From NCBI GenBank assembly GCA_949130485.1, contig OX422183.1:30556316-30620315 (forward strand): a stretch of 64,000 nt of DNA, read 5' to 3'. The stretch comes from Agelas oroides (Eukaryota > Porifera > Demospongiae > Agelasida > Agelasidae). Every line of letters starts with the position of its first letter. The first letter of the stretch is position 1. The position numbers and the translations under genes are program-made. The notes beneath the pieces were generated by a model. That model was not told the origin of the DNA. It saw only the letters and a program-made list of their open reading frames with translations, and did not search any database. Positions 1-9,299 of this stretch are shown here, piece by piece.

Positions 1-460
1 GAGATCTTTGAGCAGTGCCATAAAGTCATCTTTACCAAGGTTCTGAAAGTCGAGCCACCTGGCTTCAACCAGAGTTTGAACATGCTGAAAAGAACTATCT
101 TGTCGTGCCATTAGGTTTCTACTAGATTTAGACCCCATGGAAGCACATCTTGATCTAGCCAAGAGGGTGGCAGACATGGGAAGTAAACCAGAACAGCCTA
201 TAGAATGGCCTTGCCCAACCGACATCTTCACAAATGCTTTAGTAACTGGAATCCACTGTCCACCTGCAGATCGCAAGCTCCACGAAGTTGTTTGTGTTGA
301 CAGTGATACAACTCCGCGGTCTTGCTTCCCTGATCCCAAGAGAGCTGACTCCTTTGCAGAATACTATAAGAACAGATACAACCATAGTTTCAGGCATCTA
401 GATCAGCCAGCACTCCAGTGTAAACCTGACTATCCTGTAACCCTAAATGTTAGTTCTTAA
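1..460 (+). pseudogene. Dicer PAZ-region fragment, copy A
   Basis: Conceptual translation resembles the platform/PAZ region of metazoan Dicer: a C-H-K-V-I-F-like stretch near the window start, then from 137 an open frame of 107 residues containing S-F-A-E-Y-Y-K, followed by N-x-D-Q-P-like L-D-Q-P-A-L, the hallmark end of the Dicer PAZ domain. Dicer is the RNase III enzyme that cuts dsRNA into small RNAs; PAZ binds the RNA 3' end. No helicase or RNase III domain is present. The part upstream of 137 is in another frame, and copy A lacks one base (near 48) that copy B has, so this copy carries at least two frame breaks. Recognition is by eye; a profile search would settle it. Confidence 0.7.
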
Positions 461-754
461 ATAGTTACACCTTCTCTCTCTGCAAAGGCTGATACACTAT
501 CTATACCTATATCACCAGATCATATGAATGTATACATGTACACATGCCACAATACCATTAATGTAGTAGAAAATGCACATACTTGAACTATTACTTACAC
601 ATGCAAGGATCATGCTTGTGCTGCATACTTCATCAAGTGACATTTTTCCAAAATACCTGCTGCAATATATGCAAAACCTTGTCTACTTTATGCAAGAATC
701 TTTCACCGTTTTGTGCAAGAATCTTGCACTAACCAATATCTGAAGTCTATATAT

Positions 755-866
755 AGGTTAGAAACCGCAGTGAGGTATCTACGTGTATTGGAAGACCGAG
801 GGCGTAGCCCGAGGGCTTCCATACAAGTAGATACCGAAACTAAGGTTTCTAACCTATTTAGACATA
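755..866. repeat. 5' terminal hairpin of Crypton-like copy 1
   Basis: Left arm begins GGTTAGAAACC and right arm ends GGTTTCTAACC. Inside these is a second paired arm around GGTATCTACGTGTAT and its complement, with a central GGGCGTAGCCC stem. Copy 1 has one unpaired base in the right arm (A for C near 827) that copy 2 keeps paired. The length and nesting suggest a structural recombination or replication signal of the element rather than a chance palindrome. Confidence 0.85.
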
Positions 867-967
867 CTATTCATGCTTTTGACCAATCAGATTTCTTGTA
901 ATACGTCATGTGACTTGGTTGTGGCGCGTGTTGGTTCAGTTCTTGGCTTCATTCAGTTCGATCGAGG

Positions 968-1822
968 ATGATGGCGTCTGGGCTATGGGTCGGAGATGTA
1001 CCCCCAGAGTTGGCGGAGGTGTCTGTGGGCGAACTCGCTTCCTTAGATGACGAGTCGTTTTGGAAGTTAGCAGCGTCGCAATACGACGACCACGAGTTCG
1101 ATTCGTTCGACGTCGACAATGGGTTTTGGCACGAAGCATCGCAGCAGACCGCAAATATCATGGATGATGGCGAAGAAAAGAGCGCCTCAAAGGGATCATC
1201 TCGTTTTGCTAAACCCGAGACAATGGAGAATTTGCAACGAATTGTTGACGGTGCCGAACCGGCAAAGACAAGAAACCAGACCGACTTGGCCGTACGCACG
1301 TGGATGAGTTGGAGACTAGCCAGGATCCAAGCAGCACAACCAAACGATGAAATGCCACCAAGGTTGACGCAAATGTTGAAGTCCGAACTGTGCAAATGGT
1401 TGTTCTTTGTGGTGGAGGTGCGCAGGCAGGATAGTAAGCGCTATCCAGGAACCACGTTGCACGGGATACTCTGTGGCATTCAGCGCCATGTGCGAAAGCA
1501 GAAGCCTAGTCAAGCTAGTGAGACTATTGACTTTTTCAGCGATCCGGAGTTCAAGTTTCTGAGGGATGTTCTTGATGCACAAATGAAGGATCTGCATTCG
1601 CATGGTGTCGGAAGTAGTAAGAAGCAAGCTGAACACTGTTGGTATAACTGCAAACCAGTGGGTCATAACCCTTTAGGAAATACTGTGTGCCGCTTGTGTA
1701 GAAAAGCTGAGATACCTGGTTATAAAACCAATCATTCTTTAAGGGTTTCTGCAGCGACCAGACTTTTTCAAAAAGATGTGGACGAACAATTGACCCCAAA
1801 GTTCTCCAGTTCAGCAACCTAA
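968..1822 (+). CDS. Defective Crypton-type tyrosine recombinase (DUF3504), copy 1
   Basis: 284 residues. An acidic N-terminal part (1-75) is followed by a DUF3504-like region (about 95-215) with L-x-W-L-F-F-V-V-E-V-R, Y-P-x-T-T-L-x-x-I-L-C-G-I-Q-R-H, F-x-D-P-E-F and L-D-A-Q-M-K-D-L, as in ZMYM2/QRICH1/KIAA1958-type proteins. It then jumps directly to the end of the recombinase fold: N-P-L-G-N, G-Y-K-T-N-H-S-L-R (the H-x-x-R catalytic motif) and A-A-T-R-L-F. The region that should hold the first catalytic Arg and Lys is missing, as is the C-terminal Tyr, so the protein cannot be a working recombinase. The start is the second ATG-rich context after the GC-rich leader; Met1/Met2 are equally possible. 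It may still act in trans as a DNA-binding repressor, which is inference. Confidence 0.8.
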   Translation: MMASGLWVGDVPPELAEVSVGELASLDDESFWKLAASQYDDHEFDSFDVDNGFWHEASQQTANIMDDGEEKSASKGSSRFAKPETMENLQRIVDGAEPAKTRNQTDLAVRTWMSWRLARIQAAQPNDEMPPRLTQMLKSELCKWLFFVVEVRRQDSKRYPGTTLHGILCGIQRHVRKQKPSQASETIDFFSDPEFKFLRDVLDAQMKDLHSHGVGSSKKQAEHCWYNCKPVGHNPLGNTVCRLCRKAEIPGYKTNHSLRVSAATRLFQKDVDEQLTPKFSSSAT

Positions 1823-2085
1823 TATCGTTTCATAGCATCCAGTCCTTCCACAGCATCCAGTCCTGAATATTCAAGGATGTTCCTCAGTAGTTATTAACTA
1901 TCGGTGAATTTGAAATTACCTGTGGGTGGTCTTGAACTTACTTGCTAGTAATGTGGTCATTTGAACTTGCTGCATTCCACTTACCTGCTGGTGATGTTGT
2001 AATTACTGCATTTGAGAAGTTGTGATGCTGTAATTTGATACTGGCTGCTCATTACATTGTTTCCTCAAGTACCAATTTCCTGAGT

Positions 2086-2167
2086 TTAGATACCTGGTAT
2101 GTGCTGTTAGATACCTGACACGTGCTGTTAGATACCTGACACGTGCTGTTAGATACCTGATGTGTTC
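2086..2167. repeat. 21-bp tandem repeat x4 inside Crypton-like copy 1
   Basis: The unit TTAGATACCTGACACGTGCTG recurs at 2086, 2107, 2128 and 2149 with small variants. It lies about 65 bp from the element's 3' end and is identical in copy 2 (5836-5917). Subterminal iterated motifs are typical recombinase or transposase binding sites; that role is inferred. Confidence 0.85.
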
Positions 2168-2812
2168 TTGTGGCAGGTTTCTCATGGGTTTGGGTACTTC
2201 ATTACTTCAAAGGGAATTATTCATAAGTATGTCTAATTTTATTTTTTAGCCTATGGGTACACTTTCAATGTACTGTATTTCGACTTATGCTGGAAGCTAG
2301 CATGGGAAACTTAAGCTGCCAATGATACTTCCCATCTGATGTTTTACCATAGTGACAGTTAGTGTGCCCTGATAATGTTTCTGGATACAAGCTAAAGGAG
2401 CAATTTGATGGACTAAGTTACAAGTAGGTGTGTAGGGTTTTCAACTAAGCTGAAGCTATCTGTGTAGTCAAAATGTTTTTTAAGCATGACTCACATCGCA
2501 GGCCGTACTTGTATCCACAATTATAGTCATTGTATAATTTGAAGCCTACCTGTTTGTGCAATGGAAGAGAAATACGCCAGCTAGTGCAGCCAGAGCTTTT
2601 CTATACAGTGAGCCAAAGCAGCCACAGCATCTATATGTTATGGGATCACCACATGCCAGATAGCTACAGCCAACCGGGCCACTTTACATGCAAAGTCCTC
2701 AAAAATGTCACATGCAGATCTTAAAAAATACAATGCTTGTATGTTGGGAGGTTAGGGAATCAGGACTAAAATACATCATCAGCACCGGTGAATCTCAAAC
2801 TGCTGTGCTCAC

Positions 2813-3071
2813 CTGTGATGTGATATACAGAGTTGAATCCAATGCCAAACTTTCCTACTTTGAATGGATTGTCTCTCTTCTCACTCTGCTTGAAGTTCTG
2901 TATCCCTCTCCAGTCCCCAGGTTTGAACACAGCATCGTTGTAGGCCAGGAGAGCTGGCCCCTGGAATCTCCACAGTTTTTTGTGCACCAGTGACTGTGTT
3001 CTGTGCTGCCGGCTATCAAGATAGAAACGCACCATCCTTGCACCAGCATCGTCAGCATTCTGAATAATTTC
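2813..3071 (-). pseudogene. Isolated sacsin-like exon 2 (HSP90-like ATPase start), copy A
   Basis: A duplicate of exon 2 of the sacsin-like gene at 45807-46065, 259 bp, with splice acceptor and donor intact and the frame open. It encodes N-A-D-D-A-G-A, Q-G-P-A-L-x-x-Y-N-D-A and K-V-G-K-F-G-I-G-F-N-S-V-Y-H, the ATP-binding motifs of the sacsin/HSP90-like repeat. Neither exon 1 nor exon 3 is found nearby, so it is an orphan exon left by the duplication. Confidence 0.88.
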
Positions 3072-3589
3072 CTATATGAGCAATCGGTATACAACAAAGA
3101 GATTATTGTGCATGTCTACATAATTTAACTAGATATGTCCACAATAATCTCTTGCACCAGCATGATCTGCATTCTGAATGATTTTTCTATGTATTGACAT
3201 CCGAGATTACAAAGTGGTACGCACAGTGTGCATCAGGCAAGGTATCAAAAATGTTGGACTGCATTTGAGGAGACAATTATTATGATTCAAAAGCAGCAAC
3301 TGGCATGTGAACAGAAAATCGTAGCCATCATATTGATTAGTAGAGGCACAAGAACTGACTGAAGTATGTAGTGGCAAACACAGCACATGCAGCCATCAAC
3401 ACTGCCTGGGATAGCAGCTACACTGCATGGAAGTAGGTGCACATCAGTCAACTGTACCACTTATGACAGCTCCTCCTTATCCAACTAACCACTGAATTCT
3501 ATTTTCCTGAAGTCTCAGGCTACAGATACCTTCATCAAATTACCTGTATTTTGACTACTGCTGTATTGCAAAGTTGAGCGTAACTATGT

Positions 3590-3910
3590 ATATAGTGGCA
3601 CGAGACAAAACCTAGAAGAGTTCACCAAATGAGTGACATCAGGCAAATGATTGTAAAGTGATGGGTAGAAGATTTCACCATATGAGTGACGTCAGGCAAA
3701 AGAGATGGGATGCATGACATCAGGCAAATGAGTGTAAAGTGATGGGACAAAACCTAGAAGATTTCACCATATGAGTGACATCAGGCAAATGAGTGCGAAA
3801 GTGATGGGACAAAACCTAGTATGAGTGACGTCAGGCAAATGAGTGTAAAGTGATGGGACAAAACCTAAAAGATTTCACCAAATGAGTGCATGACGTCAGG
3901 CAAAAGAGTT
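3590..3910. repeat. Minisatellite (about 60-bp unit), copy A
   Basis: Imperfect tandem units built from 'tgacatcaggcaaatgagtg', 'taaagtgatgggacaaaacc' and 'agatttcaccatatgag'. About five partial units are present here, against about twelve in the duplicate at 46650-47310, so the array has changed length since duplication. Confidence 0.85.
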
Positions 3911-3916
3911 TCCAGA

Positions 3917-4085
3917 AAACGATTAGGTAGAGGATTGGTCTCGAAGTAGAAGAGTGTCCATGAAAGGATTAGGTAGAGGAGTGGTCTCGAAAGTAGAAGT
4001 GTGTCCATGAAAGGATTGGGTAGAGGAGTGGTCTCGAAAGTAGAAGTGTCCATGAAAGGATTAGGTAGAGGAGTGGTCAAGAAAG
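3917..4085. repeat. Minisatellite (about 48-bp unit), copy A
   Basis: Three to four units built from 'aaggattaggtagaggagtg', 'gtctcgaaagtagaag' and 'tgtccatg'. The duplicate at 47325-47405 has only about two units. Confidence 0.85.
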
Positions 4086-4504
4086 GGTGGTAAAAACATG
4101 CAAAAAGCTGGCAACCAGTGAGATGCAAACCCCTGAGTGTCCTTAGCTTCCTCTATTTAACCTCACACATCAAACATGCATTTGTTTAGCTATTTCCATT
4201 TGAACCGCTAAAACATTTAGCATGATTTTTCGCGTAACATCATTAAATTGTCAACCTGGAAGAGTGTCTGAGAAACCCAACACTTATCAATCAGCATCTC
4301 ACCACCCTAACAACACTGATGCTGCAGACAGCTTACAACTCCATCCCACTTAAAAAGTACTCCCCTCACAAAAAGCAGGGTTGGGATGACAAACTTCGCC
4401 AGGCACAGCAAGCTGCCCAACAGGCTTATAAAGTGTGGAGGGCTGCTGGCAAACCCAAGAACTCAGACCATCCTGTGTGCAATCATTACAAATCCTCTAA
4501 ATAT

Positions 4505-4616
4505 AGGTTAGAAACCGCAGTGAGGTATCTACGTGTATTGGAAGACCGAGGGCGTAGCCCGAGGGCTTCCATACACGTAGATACCGAAACTAAGGTTTCT
4601 AACCTATTTAGACATA
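4505..4616. repeat. 5' terminal hairpin of Crypton-like copy 2
   Basis: Same nested hairpin as in copy 1, here with the inner GGTATCTACGTGTAT arm fully paired to its partner. A small internal stem closes around GGGCGTAGCCC. Confidence 0.85.
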
Positions 4617-4717
4617 CTATTCATGCTTTTGACCAATCAGATTTCTTGTAATACGTCATGTGACTTGGTTGTGGCGCGTGTTGGTTCAGTTCTTGGCTTC
4701 ATTCAGTTCGATCGAGG

Positions 4718-5572
4718 ATGATGGCGTCTGGGCTATGGGTCGGAGATGTACCCCCAGAGTTGGCGGAGGTGTCTGTGGGCGAACTCGCTTCCTTAGATGA
4801 CGAGTCGTTTTGGAAGTTAGCAGCGTCGCAATACGACGACCACGAGTTCGATTCGTTCGACGTCGACAATGGGTTTTGGCACGAAGCATCGCAGCAGACC
4901 GCAAATATCATGGATGATGGCGAAGAAAAGAGCGCCTCAAAGGGATCATCTCGTTTTGCTAAACCCGAGACAATGGAGAATTTGCAACGAATTGTTGACG
5001 GTGCCGAACCGGCAAAGACAAGAAACCAGACCGACTTGGCCGTACGCACGTGGATGAGTTGGAGACTAGCCAGGATCCAAGCAGCACAACCAAACGATGA
5101 AATGCCACCAAGGTTGACGCAAATGTTGAAGTCCGAACTGTGCAAATGGTTGTTCTTTGTGGTGGAGGTGCGCAGGCAGGATAGTAAGCGCTATCCAGGA
5201 ACCACGTTGCACGGGATACTCTGTGGCATTCAGCGCCATGTGCGAAAGCAGAAGCCTAGTCAAGCTAGTGAGACTATTGACTTTTTCAGCGATCCGGAGT
5301 TCAAGTTTCTGAGGGATGTTCTTGATGCACAAATGAAGGATCTGCATTCGCATGGTGTCGGAAGTAGTAAGAAGCAAGCTGAACACTGTTGGTATGACTG
5401 CAAACCAGTGGGTCATAACCCTTTAGGAAATACTGTGTGCCGCTTGTGTAGAAAAGCTGAGATACCTGGTTATAAAACCAATCATTCTTTAAGGGTTTCT
5501 GCAGCGACCAGACTTTTTCAAAAAGATGTGGACGAACAATTGACCCCAAAGTTCTCCAGTTCAGCAACCTAA
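4718..5572 (+). CDS. Defective Crypton-type tyrosine recombinase (DUF3504), copy 2
   Basis: 284 residues, identical to copy 1 except for Asp in place of Asn in the W-Y-x-C motif at the deletion joint. It shows the same internal deletion of the catalytic Arg/Lys segment and the same lack of the C-terminal Tyr. Preservation of the whole frame in both copies while the host retrotransposon has decayed suggests recent movement, presumably driven by a full-length relative elsewhere in the genome. Confidence 0.8.
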   Translation: MMASGLWVGDVPPELAEVSVGELASLDDESFWKLAASQYDDHEFDSFDVDNGFWHEASQQTANIMDDGEEKSASKGSSRFAKPETMENLQRIVDGAEPAKTRNQTDLAVRTWMSWRLARIQAAQPNDEMPPRLTQMLKSELCKWLFFVVEVRRQDSKRYPGTTLHGILCGIQRHVRKQKPSQASETIDFFSDPEFKFLRDVLDAQMKDLHSHGVGSSKKQAEHCWYDCKPVGHNPLGNTVCRLCRKAEIPGYKTNHSLRVSAATRLFQKDVDEQLTPKFSSSAT

Positions 5573-8360
5573 TATCGTTTCATAGCATCCAGTCCTTCCA
5601 CAGCATCCAGTCCTGAATATTCAAGGATGTTCCTCAGTAGTTATTAACTATCGGTGAATTTGAAATTACCTGTGGGTGGTCTTGAACTTACTTGCTAGTA
5701 ATGTGGTCATTTGAACTTGCTGCATTCCACTTACCTGCTGGTGATGTTGTAATTACTGCATTTGAGAAGTTGTGATGCTGTAATTTGATACTGGCTGCTC
5801 ATTACATTGTTTCCTCAAGTACCAATTTCCTGAGTTTAGATACCTGGTATGTGCTGTTAGATACCTGACACGTGCTGTTAGATACCTGACACGTGCTGTT
5901 AGATACCTGATGTGTTCTTGTGGCAGGTTTCTCATGGGTTTGGGTACTTCATTACTTCAAAGGGAATTATTCATAAGTATGTCTAAGGTAAGATTCCGCT
6001 CTCTTCTAAGACAACGCAAAAGGGAAGAACGTGAGAACTTCTTTGCTTCTCTAGACCTTCACAACACTGACCCCCGGAAACTTTTTCGTACCATCCGACA
6101 GAAGAATGGCCACCAAACGGTCCCCACCACTCAACTAGTCTCTAGAGGAAAGACCTATGAAGACCCCGAGGTCATGGACGGCTGGAAAACTCACTTCCAA
6201 GATCTTGCTTCCCCAACTCCATCCTCCTCCTTTGATGACACCTTCCACCCCACCATCTCTGCAGAATTTCAACACCTACTCACCATCCCACCTGGTGAAG
6301 ACATCACAGTATCTCCAGGTGAAGTAGCCAGGGCCGTAGAATCACTTGGCTCCAACAAAGCACCTGGCCCAGATGAGGTCGAGGCTGAGCACCTGCATTT
6401 CGGAGGGCCCTCCCTCATTATACATCTGACCAACACCTTCAATGCCATACTTGCCACTGGACACATCCCTGCATCCTTCTTGCATGGCCACGTAATTCCC
6501 ATCCCCAAAGGCCATGACAGGAACCTATGTGATCCATCCAACTACAGAGGCATATCTCTGTTGTCATCCATCAGTAAGGTCCTTGAGAAGCTGCTCATCA
6601 ATATCATGTCACCAGATATATCACTAAATCCATTGCAAGGTGGCTTCAGGTCTGGATACAGCTGTCTTCACACCGCCTACATTTTACAAGAGGCCATTCA
6701 ACACACAAGAGAACGAAATAAGAAAGCATATGTTGCCTTTCTAGACGCCAGGAAAGCCTTTGATACCGTGTGGCATGAAGGGCTCTTTGTTAAGCTTCAC
6801 AACAAGGGACTCCCCATGTGCATATGGGAACTCTTCCTGCTCCGTTGCCTGGAACAACGCCACCTCTGCCAGCTTCCCCATCCGCCAAGGTGTCAGACAG
6901 GGTGCCATCCTCTCACCTACACCTCTTCTATACTCCATTTTCGTTGACGAGCTCCTCGACCTCCTCTCCACCTCTGGACTTGGAGTGAGAGTGAATTCCA
7001 TTTACATCGGAGCACCTATGTACGCTGACGACCTTGCCTTAATTGCAGAATCTCCTCAAGAACTCCAAGCCATGCTAAACATCGTGCACTCCTATGCAGG
7101 GAAATGGAGATACAACCTTAACGCGAGCAAGTCATTCATCATGGTATTTGGAGAGTCTCCCCGTTCAAGAACTCGAGCAAGATCCTTATGGGAATGGCAT
7201 CTAGGGAGTGAGAAAGTGCAAGAAGCAGATGAGGTGCACCATCTTGGGATCCTCCGATCAACCTCCTTCTCCACCTTGTCACGTACCACAGAGTGGAGCA
7301 CTGCAGGGAGAAGTGCATTCTTCGCACTTAACGGTGTAGGATCTAGGTTTGGATGTCTACACCCTATCACGTCATACAAGCTATACTCAACTTTATCCAT
7401 CCCCATCATGCTCTATGGCTCAGAATTGTGGTCACTGACCAGTACCGAACTGAACATTCTTGAGCACACCCACCGTAAGATCCTTCGTACCATCCAAGGC
7501 CTCCCAATCAGATGTCCAGCGGCAGCTCTCCAGAGCCTGATTGGTTCCCGTTCCATTTCATCCTACATCTCCCAATGACAGCTGGCTTTCATAAATTTCA
7601 TCATCAACATGCAAGCCAGTGACCTCCCCAAGCAGCTGCTCGAAGCCAGAGTTGTAAACCCCAGAGCTAAAGGAATCACTGTCACCTGGGGAAACCTCCT
7701 TGACGAGCTCTGCCTCCCCTCCATCAAACAGCTCCTTAACACGCCCCGCAACAAAGAGACCTGGAAACGATCAATCAAGCGGCTCCTGAACATCCAAGCA
7801 TACATCACCAGGCTAGATCAATGTGAGAAATATCCGCTGGGTGACTGTGATTTACCGATTGGAAGACCCGCCCCACACTGGACCGTCACCCTCCAGGACA
7901 CCCATGCAACCCGCAGGAACAACTTTCGGATCCGCCTTCTAGTAGGGTGCGACGGGTTAGAAACAGATGCCAGTTGCTTCCGATGGAGGAAAGATCACAA
8001 TCAACCTAATAACTCCACCTGCAAACTCTGCCATTCCGAGCCCAAAGATCCCTTCCACTTCATAGCCAAGTGCCCGGCCCTCTCACCTATCCGATCTCGC
8101 CTTCTAAGTGCCACCCCCGAAACGGTAAAACCGCACCTCCCAGACCTGGAAGCAGACCCATTGCGATTCACCGAGGTTGTACTAGGCCTGGAATGGATTA
8201 AAGACACACCTACCCAAACGTTTATCTGACCCAACTAAAGAGCGCACGCAGCTCCCTGATTCTCCATTCAGACTAGGCTCCCCACAACTGGCTGCAGAAA
8301 TTTGCCCAAACAGGGATACTCTCCTTAAGTGGAGGCTATAAAGAAGAAGAAGGCACTGTG

Positions 8361-9299
8361 ATGCCCATGAACTCGAAACGTTTGACGAAAACTTTACCTT
8401 TCTCGAATCGCTGAGAAGCTAGAACTACCTACGAAAGCATCCGCCGAGGAGACAAGGCAGATTATCGAAGGGAAGTTGTTAGAGATGGGCAGAGAGCCGC
8501 GTAGATCGAACTTGAATTAACGCGGTGACCATATATATATGGTCACATTAAGCTGCAAGGGAGTCTTGTTTACGAAGTAGGCGCGCGCCGCGGTCAAGGG
8601 AACTTCCCATGGGCAGCGGCGGATGAGGTTGTTAAGGTTGCCCTGACCTTGTCACGCTCAACATTTACAAGGTCGACTACATGACTGAAACGCTGGCTGA
8701 CCGGTATGGTAGCGAACAGCACACGCGCCCCCCCACACTCTGCGAAGGGTGTGGCTTGCGAGACAAGGTACAAATATGGCCTGCAATTTTCATAGTCTCG
8801 CGTAGCTAGACCCTACCCGGGTAGGGTCTAGCCACGCGAGACTACAATTTAGATACATTACCATCACAAGTCAGCAGAAGTGATGTTTGTTGATCAATAA
8901 GTGTGTCCCACATTGCCACCATCTCAGCTGCAAACCACACAAATGACGTTTCTTAACAACATGCATTCATCCATTTTCTTATTGCTGTCTGCTTCATATA
9001 ATTTGCTTGGGGCCTGATATCAGGAGAAAAAATATGAAACTCATTCCCATGCAAATATCTGGAGAAATGTCTAGACTCTAAAGCATGCATGATGCACTTG
9101 GGGTAAAGCCACATTGCCTGAAACAACTTTGTTGAGCCATACTCCTACAGTCCATAATTATGTAGATGTCTTCAGAGAATGGCACAATAAACTCTAGCAA
9201 AAGCCCCTGTCTTCTGTGAACATGCTTTGGTTACGTAGTGCCCATCATATTAACAGCACAATGCCATAATGACATCATATATTAATAAATGATCGTGAA
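8361..9299. other. Gene-free interval with small palindromes
   Basis: No credible coding frame. It holds an AT-rich palindrome around GGTGACCATATATATATGG at 8524-8549 and the 52-bp hairpin element described at 8793-8844. The 3' untranslated region of the glycosyltransferase presumably lies in the last few hundred bases; no clear polyadenylation signal was seen on that strand. Confidence 0.6.
8793..8844. mobile_element. Miniature hairpin element, TAGTCTCG family
   Basis: Near-perfect palindrome with ends TAGTCTCGCG and CGCGAGACTA meeting at ACCCGGGT. It is flanked by CAATTTTCA (8784-8792) and CAATTTAGA (8845-8853), a 9-bp target duplication with two changes. Same end sequence and duplication length as the elements at 19813 and 55493. 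Confidence 0.75.

Larger units (their letters stand above)
746..2235 (+). mobile_element. Crypton-like tyrosine-recombinase element, copy 1
   Basis: A 1,486-bp unit bounded by TCTA at 746-749 and TCTA at 2232-2235. It is absent from the duplicate segment at 45229, which reads straight through a single TCTA, so the duplicate is a natural empty site. A second copy at 4496-5985 is identical in length with only a few substitutions. It contains a long 5' hairpin, one 284-codon gene related to the Crypton tyrosine recombinase family (DUF3504), and four 21-bp tandem repeats near its 3' end. There are no long terminal inverted repeats. Family assignment rests on the protein. Confidence 0.85.
1..4256. 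repeat. Segmental duplication, copy A
   Basis: Nearly identical to 44480-47570 apart from the 1.49-kb Crypton-like insertion at 746-2231 and different minisatellite lengths. It runs off the left edge of the window. It carries a Dicer PAZ-region fragment (plus strand) and one sacsin-like exon (minus strand). The match stops at about 4256, exactly where the broken non-LTR retrotransposon begins, so copy A lacks the sacsin-like first exon present beside copy B. High identity in non-coding DNA implies a recent duplication; haplotype misassembly is the alternative. Confidence 0.93.
4496..5985 (+). mobile_element. Crypton-like tyrosine-recombinase element, copy 2
   Basis: The same 1,486-bp unit as copy 1, at an offset of exactly 3,750 bp with no indels. 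It is bounded by TCTA at 4496-4499 and 5982-5985 and inserted in frame within the reverse transcriptase of the non-LTR element. Substitutions between copies are very few (for example N to D at codon 225 of the gene). Both insertion sites share the same TCTA core although the surrounding DNA is unrelated. Confidence 0.87.
4257..8229 (+). pseudogene. Reverse transcriptase ORF2 remnant of the non-LTR element
   Basis: The frame is open from 4257 to the TCTA at 4496 and resumes in phase at 5986, so removing one Crypton-like unit restores the reading frame. Downstream the reverse transcriptase shows N-K-A-P-G-P-D-E, N-Y-R-G-I-S-L-L, G-G-F-R-S-G, F-L-D-A-R-K-A-F-D-T-V, R-Q-G-V-R-Q-G and the catalytic Y-A-D-D (about 7021). 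A C-terminal C-x2-C-x7-H-x4-C finger lies near 8020-8070. There is one frameshift near 6850 and one in-frame TGA at 7576, so the copy is dead even without the insertion. It is an I/Jockey/CR1-type element by gross structure; the clade is not resolved. Confidence 0.88.
4257..8360 (+). mobile_element. 5'-truncated non-LTR retrotransposon, split by a Crypton-like insertion
   Basis: Homology starts abruptly at 4257 inside an open reading frame, as expected for 5' truncation of a target-primed element, and ends near 8360 in a short GAAGAAGAAG tail. It is interrupted at 4496-5981 by Crypton-like copy 2. The coding part is described separately. The left junction coincides with the end of segmental duplication copy A. 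Confidence 0.85.
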
